From an uncultured Lachnospiraceae bacterium (lineage in GTDB: Bacteria; Bacillota; Clostridia; Lachnospirales; Lachnospiraceae): 7,742 bases of DNA. The notes beneath the pieces were generated by a model. That model had not been told where the DNA came from, did no database searches, and saw nothing but the letters and a program-made list of their open reading frames with translations. The translations under genes and the position numbers were made by a program. The stretch is from positions 1-7,742 of the forward strand of contig CAKRWX010000104.1 of NCBI GenBank assembly GCA_934418055.1, given 5' to 3'. How positions within the stretch are numbered: the first letter of the stretch is position 1; each line of letters opens with the position of its first letter. Below, one piece after another: positions 5,632-7,742 of this stretch.

Positions 5632-6273
5632 ATGGGGGAGTATTTGAAGAACATTAACTGGAAGCATGTTCTGATCATGTGTATCGGAAATGTTTTTATG
5701 GGTATGGGAATCGGGATTTTTAAGCTTGCAGGGCTGGGAACAGATCCGTTCAGTGGAATGAATATGGCAGTTGCAGATATGATTGGTATGACTTATGGTA
5801 ACTTCCAGCTGATTGTAAATATCGTGTTATTGATCATTGAAATTGCTTTTGGCAGGAGGTTCCTGGGAATTGGAACGGTTGTGAATGCAGTGTGCCTGGC
5901 GTATATTACTACGTTCTTTTATAATATTTATACAGTGGTGTTGGGGGTGGAGCTTACAGCTTTGCCGATCCGCCTGGTGGCACTGTGCGTTGGTGTTGTG
6001 ATCTGTTCTCTGGGCTTGTCTATGTATCAGATGCCGGATGAGGGAGTTGCACCTTATGATAGCCTTTCTCTGATCATGACAGAAAGATGGCCGAAGATTC
6101 CTTATTTCTGGCACAGAATGTCCAATGATGTGCTCTGTGCGCTGATCTGCTATCTGGCCGGCGGTATTGTGGGTATCGGTACACTGGTGACGGCTTTTGG
6201 GCTGGGACTTGTGATTCATTTCTTTAACAGAGTTTTTACCGGGAAGCTGCTTGCCTGGGTTGATGGTGAGTGA
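5632..6273 (+). CDS. YczE/YyaS/YitT-like integral membrane protein
   Basis: This 213-residue, largely hydrophobic protein resembles the YczE-type group of predicted membrane proteins (COG2364-like), whose biochemical role is not established. Landmarks are the N-terminal helix with GNVFMGMGIGIFKLAGLGTD (19-38) and PFSGMN directly after it, then NFQLIVNIVLLIIE (57-70), GIGTVVNA (79-86), a second loop PDEGVAPYDSLSLIM (135-149) and GIGTLVTAFGLG (181-192). The loops GLGTDPFSGM and GVAPYDSLSL, and the two GIGT segments about 100 residues apart, suggest two related halves. About six TM helices are expected. There is no signal peptide beyond the first helix. The start is supported by GAGGTG (5618-5623), eight bases upstream. 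It is a single-gene unit with its own promoter (5485-5513), convergent with thiM, 56 bases between the stops. Family similarity is fairly secure; no function can be given. Confidence 0.82.
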   Translation: MGEYLKNINWKHVLIMCIGNVFMGMGIGIFKLAGLGTDPFSGMNMAVADMIGMTYGNFQLIVNIVLLIIEIAFGRRFLGIGTVVNAVCLAYITTFFYNIYTVVLGVELTALPIRLVALCVGVVICSLGLSMYQMPDEGVAPYDSLSLIMTERWPKIPYFWHRMSNDVLCALICYLAGGIVGIGTLVTAFGLGLVIHFFNRVFTGKLLAWVDGE

Positions 6274-6329
6274 TCGAGAGTTGGATGAGCCGTCAGCATT
6301 GCGCATTGTTAAAATATAAACAATATTGA

Positions 6330-7166
6330 TCAAATCCCCGCTTCATTAAAAATAGAAAGTTTACAGGCCGCGTCAAAAAGGCCGACACGGAAGCTCCCTG
6401 GAGTGGAAGACGTTTGAGCGGCGGATTCAGCGCAGAGTTTCCAGAAATGGGCTGCGAGACAGGCGGAAGAATAGTAGTCCGGCTGTGAAGAGGCAGATTC
6501 TGGAGTGGCTTCGAGGAAGGTGTTCTCAATGGACGCAAAGGCTCCGCACAGAACGGATAACATACATCCGGCTCCAGTGACGGATCTGGTTAATGGGCTT
6601 CCTCCGGAGATCCGTTTCAGGCGGATACCATCAGTGACCAGGTCTTCTTCTCCGGACAGGAGTACGACGGTGTGGAGGGCGTTAGCCAGTTCTCTGGCGT
6701 AGAAATCCGTTTCTGTGCGCCTGGAGCTTTCCAGGCTGTCTACGCCGTGTTCCGTACCGGTCTGCCCTAAAAGGGCCCTGGCTTCTCCCAAGTTGACCCG
6801 GAGAATGTCTGGATGAACCTGGGATAAGAGATCGTGGATGTGGTTTAAGCGCCAGGTGCTGGCACCGACGCCGACCGGATCTAAGATTACCGGGATGTGA
6901 AGCTGGTTAGCAGTTTTTCCGGCGATGGCAGCTGCCTGGAATTTGGCCTCATCAGGAGTTCCTGTGTTTAGGACGACTGCCTTTGCAAGAGCGGCGATCT
7001 GAGGCATTTCCTGGGGCTCCTGGGCCATGATGGGGCTGGCGCCTATGGCGAGAGCCAGATTGGCGCAGTCGTTGGCCGTCACAATGTTGGAAATACAGTG
7101 TAAAAGCGGATGAACGCCCTGGATCTGTTTCAGGGCGTTTTGTAAGTTAGAGTTAATGATATTCAT
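6330..7166 (-). CDS. thiM: Hydroxyethylthiazole kinase (ThiM)
   Basis: ThiM phosphorylates 4-methyl-5-(2-hydroxyethyl)thiazole with ATP to give the thiazole phosphate that ThiE joins to the pyrimidine moiety, so it acts in thiazole salvage for thiamine synthesis in the cytoplasm. The 278-residue product is full length for this ribokinase-like family. Motifs: HCISNIVTANDCANLALAIG (23-42) followed by ASPIMA (43-48, thiazole site), NTGTPDE (67-73), PVILDPVGVGAS (92-103), RVNLGEA (123-129), and VTGAGCMLS (196-204) with the conserved Cys at 201 in the anion-hole/active-site loop. GSFRVGLFDA (257-266) is the usual C-terminal signature. I start it at the ATG at 7166, because AAAGGA (7174-7179) lies seven bases upstream. 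The ATG at 7172 is only one base from that site. It is the second gene of a thiW-thiM unit, with 93 bases between the thiW stop and this start. No intrinsic terminator is evident downstream. Confidence 0.95.
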   Translation of the reverse strand: MNIINSNLQNALKQIQGVHPLLHCISNIVTANDCANLALAIGASPIMAQEPQEMPQIAALAKAVVLNTGTPDEAKFQAAAIAGKTANQLHIPVILDPVGVGASTWRLNHIHDLLSQVHPDILRVNLGEARALLGQTGTEHGVDSLESSRRTETDFYARELANALHTVVLLSGEEDLVTDGIRLKRISGGSPLTRSVTGAGCMLSVLCGAFASIENTFLEATPESASSQPDYYSSACLAAHFWKLCAESAAQTSSTPGSFRVGLFDAACKLSIFNEAGI

Positions 7167-7173
7167 GATCATA

Positions 7174-7179
7174 TCCTTT
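7174..7179 (-). promoter_or_regulatory. Ribosome binding site that decides the thiM start
   Basis: AAAGGA on the minus strand is seven bases before the ATG at 7166 and one base before the ATG at 7172. This favours the shorter form, beginning MNIINSN. Confidence 0.7.
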
Positions 7180-7197
7180 GTAGGTAGCAGGTAAGCA

Positions 7198-7240
7198 TCC
7201 CCTCAGTGCAGACTATGAGAAAATATAGGCTGACCGGGGA
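7198..7240 (-). other. Stem-loop in the thiW-thiM spacer
   Basis: TCCCC and the adjoining TCAG (7198-7206) pair with CTGA (7230-7233) and GGGGA (7236-7240), giving nine base pairs with a 2-base bulge and a 23-base loop. No T-run follows on the minus strand, so it is not a terminator. It might affect mRNA processing or the relative expression of thiM, or have no role. Confidence 0.3.
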
Positions 7241-7259
7241 ATGTTCAGGTGTCTGGGGA

Positions 7260-7742
7260 TTAACCGGTGATACTGGACTGCATTCTCTGTAAAGCGCTGT
7301 TTTTCTCAAGAGTCAGAAGAACGGCTCCTGCGATCAGAGAACCGCCGATGGTAGATACCAGGAATGGCACCACATAAGCGTAGAAGGCGATGCTTCCAGC
7401 TGGTTTGCCCATGAGAAGAACGGCAACTGGCCATGCTAAAAGGCCGCCGATGATTCCGGTGCCGAATACTTCTGCGCAGAGGGTCGGGATCAGGTTGTGG
7501 AAACGGTCATAGACCAGGCCACATAAAAGAGCGCCGCACATACTGCCTGGGAAAGCCATCAGGCTGCCAAGACCAAGCAGGTTACGCAGCAGGCTGGCGG
7601 TAAAAGCGACTGCAACGCCGTACCACGGGCCTAATAAAACGGCGCATAAAATATTGACCATGTGCTGGACTGGGGCGCATTTGCTGCCGAATACCGGGAA
7701 AGAGAACATACTGCCGACCACTGCGACAGCACAGAGTACGCC
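7260..7742 (-). CDS. thiW: Thiazole transporter S-component ThiW (partial, N-terminus beyond window)
   Basis: ThiW is the substrate-binding membrane subunit of an energy-coupling-factor (ECF) transporter, thought to import hydroxyethylthiazole or a related precursor for ThiM. The visible 160 residues are open to the window edge, so only roughly the first 5-15 residues should be missing. Recognisable ThiW features are FSFPVFGSKCAPVQHMVN at the N-terminal end (about residues 13-30 of the visible part), then ILCAVLLGPWYGVAVAF, SLLRNLLGLGSLMAFPGSM, GALLCGLVYDR, AEVFGTGIIGGLLAWPVAV, and a last hydrophobic helix PFLVSTIGGSLIAG. About five to six TM segments are present. A GTG at 7719-7721 lies inside the conserved N-terminal helix and is unlikely to be the start. 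The gene precedes thiM on the same strand. ThiW genes are often under a TPP riboswitch, which would lie beyond the right edge. The ECF energising subunits are not in the window. Confidence 0.92.
   Translation of the reverse strand, partial: GVLCAVAVVGSMFSFPVFGSKCAPVQHMVNILCAVLLGPWYGVAVAFTASLLRNLLGLGSLMAFPGSMCGALLCGLVYDRFHNLIPTLCAEVFGTGIIGGLLAWPVAVLLMGKPAGSIAFYAYVVPFLVSTIGGSLIAGAVLLTLEKNSALQRMQSSITG

Noticed and set aside
6305..6324. Terminator between the YczE-like gene and thiM
   Set aside because: ATTGTT/AACAAT gives only a 6-bp A/T stem with an 8-base loop and no T-run on either strand.
7167..7259. TPP riboswitch in the thiW-thiM spacer
   Set aside because: Pieces such as CTGAG and GGGGATGC occur on the minus strand, but not in the order or spacing of the TPP aptamer (GGGGTGCC...CTGAGA...ACCTGATCTGG). 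Such an element would be expected upstream of thiW, outside the window.

Overview
The window looks like an ordinary chromosomal stretch from an anaerobic Firmicute, most likely a gut Clostridium of the Lachnospiraceae type. The evidence is strong AGGAGG-type ribosome binding sites, sigma-A promoters with TGn-extended -10 boxes, a Gram-positive lipoprotein, a cytoplasmic zinc phospholipase-C-like protein, a YczE-type membrane protein and a ThiW/ThiM thiazole-salvage pair. This placement is inferred from gene content; no rRNA or other marker gene is present. No phage, insertion sequence, CRISPR array or defence system is visible.

Layout. Bases 1-598 (minus) hold the N-terminal 199 residues of a BCCT transporter related to CaiT, cut by the window edge. 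It is divergent from a small acidic lipoprotein gene (793-1308, plus) of unknown function. The lipoprotein gene converges on a zinc-dependent phospholipase C family gene (1475-2452, minus) across a terminator that should work in both directions. The phospholipase gene is divergent from an AGCS sodium:amino-acid symporter gene (2706-4199, plus). A near-consensus promoter overlapping the symporter stop codon drives a CaCA calcium/sodium antiporter gene (4277-5215, plus). A 416-base intergenic stretch (5216-5631) follows, with several inverted repeats, a strong intrinsic terminator and the promoter of a YczE-like membrane protein gene (5632-6273, plus). The last part (6330-7742, minus) is a thiW-thiM operon converging on the YczE-like gene; thiW is cut at its 5' end.

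How the genes relate. Most are single-gene units with their own promoters, so this is a collection of housekeeping and transport functions, not one pathway. Solute and ion transport dominates: BCCT, AGCS, CaCA and ThiW. Only thiW and thiM form a clear functional unit: ThiW imports a thiazole precursor, and ThiM phosphorylates hydroxyethylthiazole for thiamine synthesis.

The features most worth a second look are non-coding or small: a possible small RNA with an exposed UCCUCCC stretch just before the terminator at 5413-5451, a 26-codon upstream ORF that overlaps the start of the phospholipase gene, and a long inverted repeat sitting on the predicted start of BCCT transcription. I found no convincing new multi-gene system.
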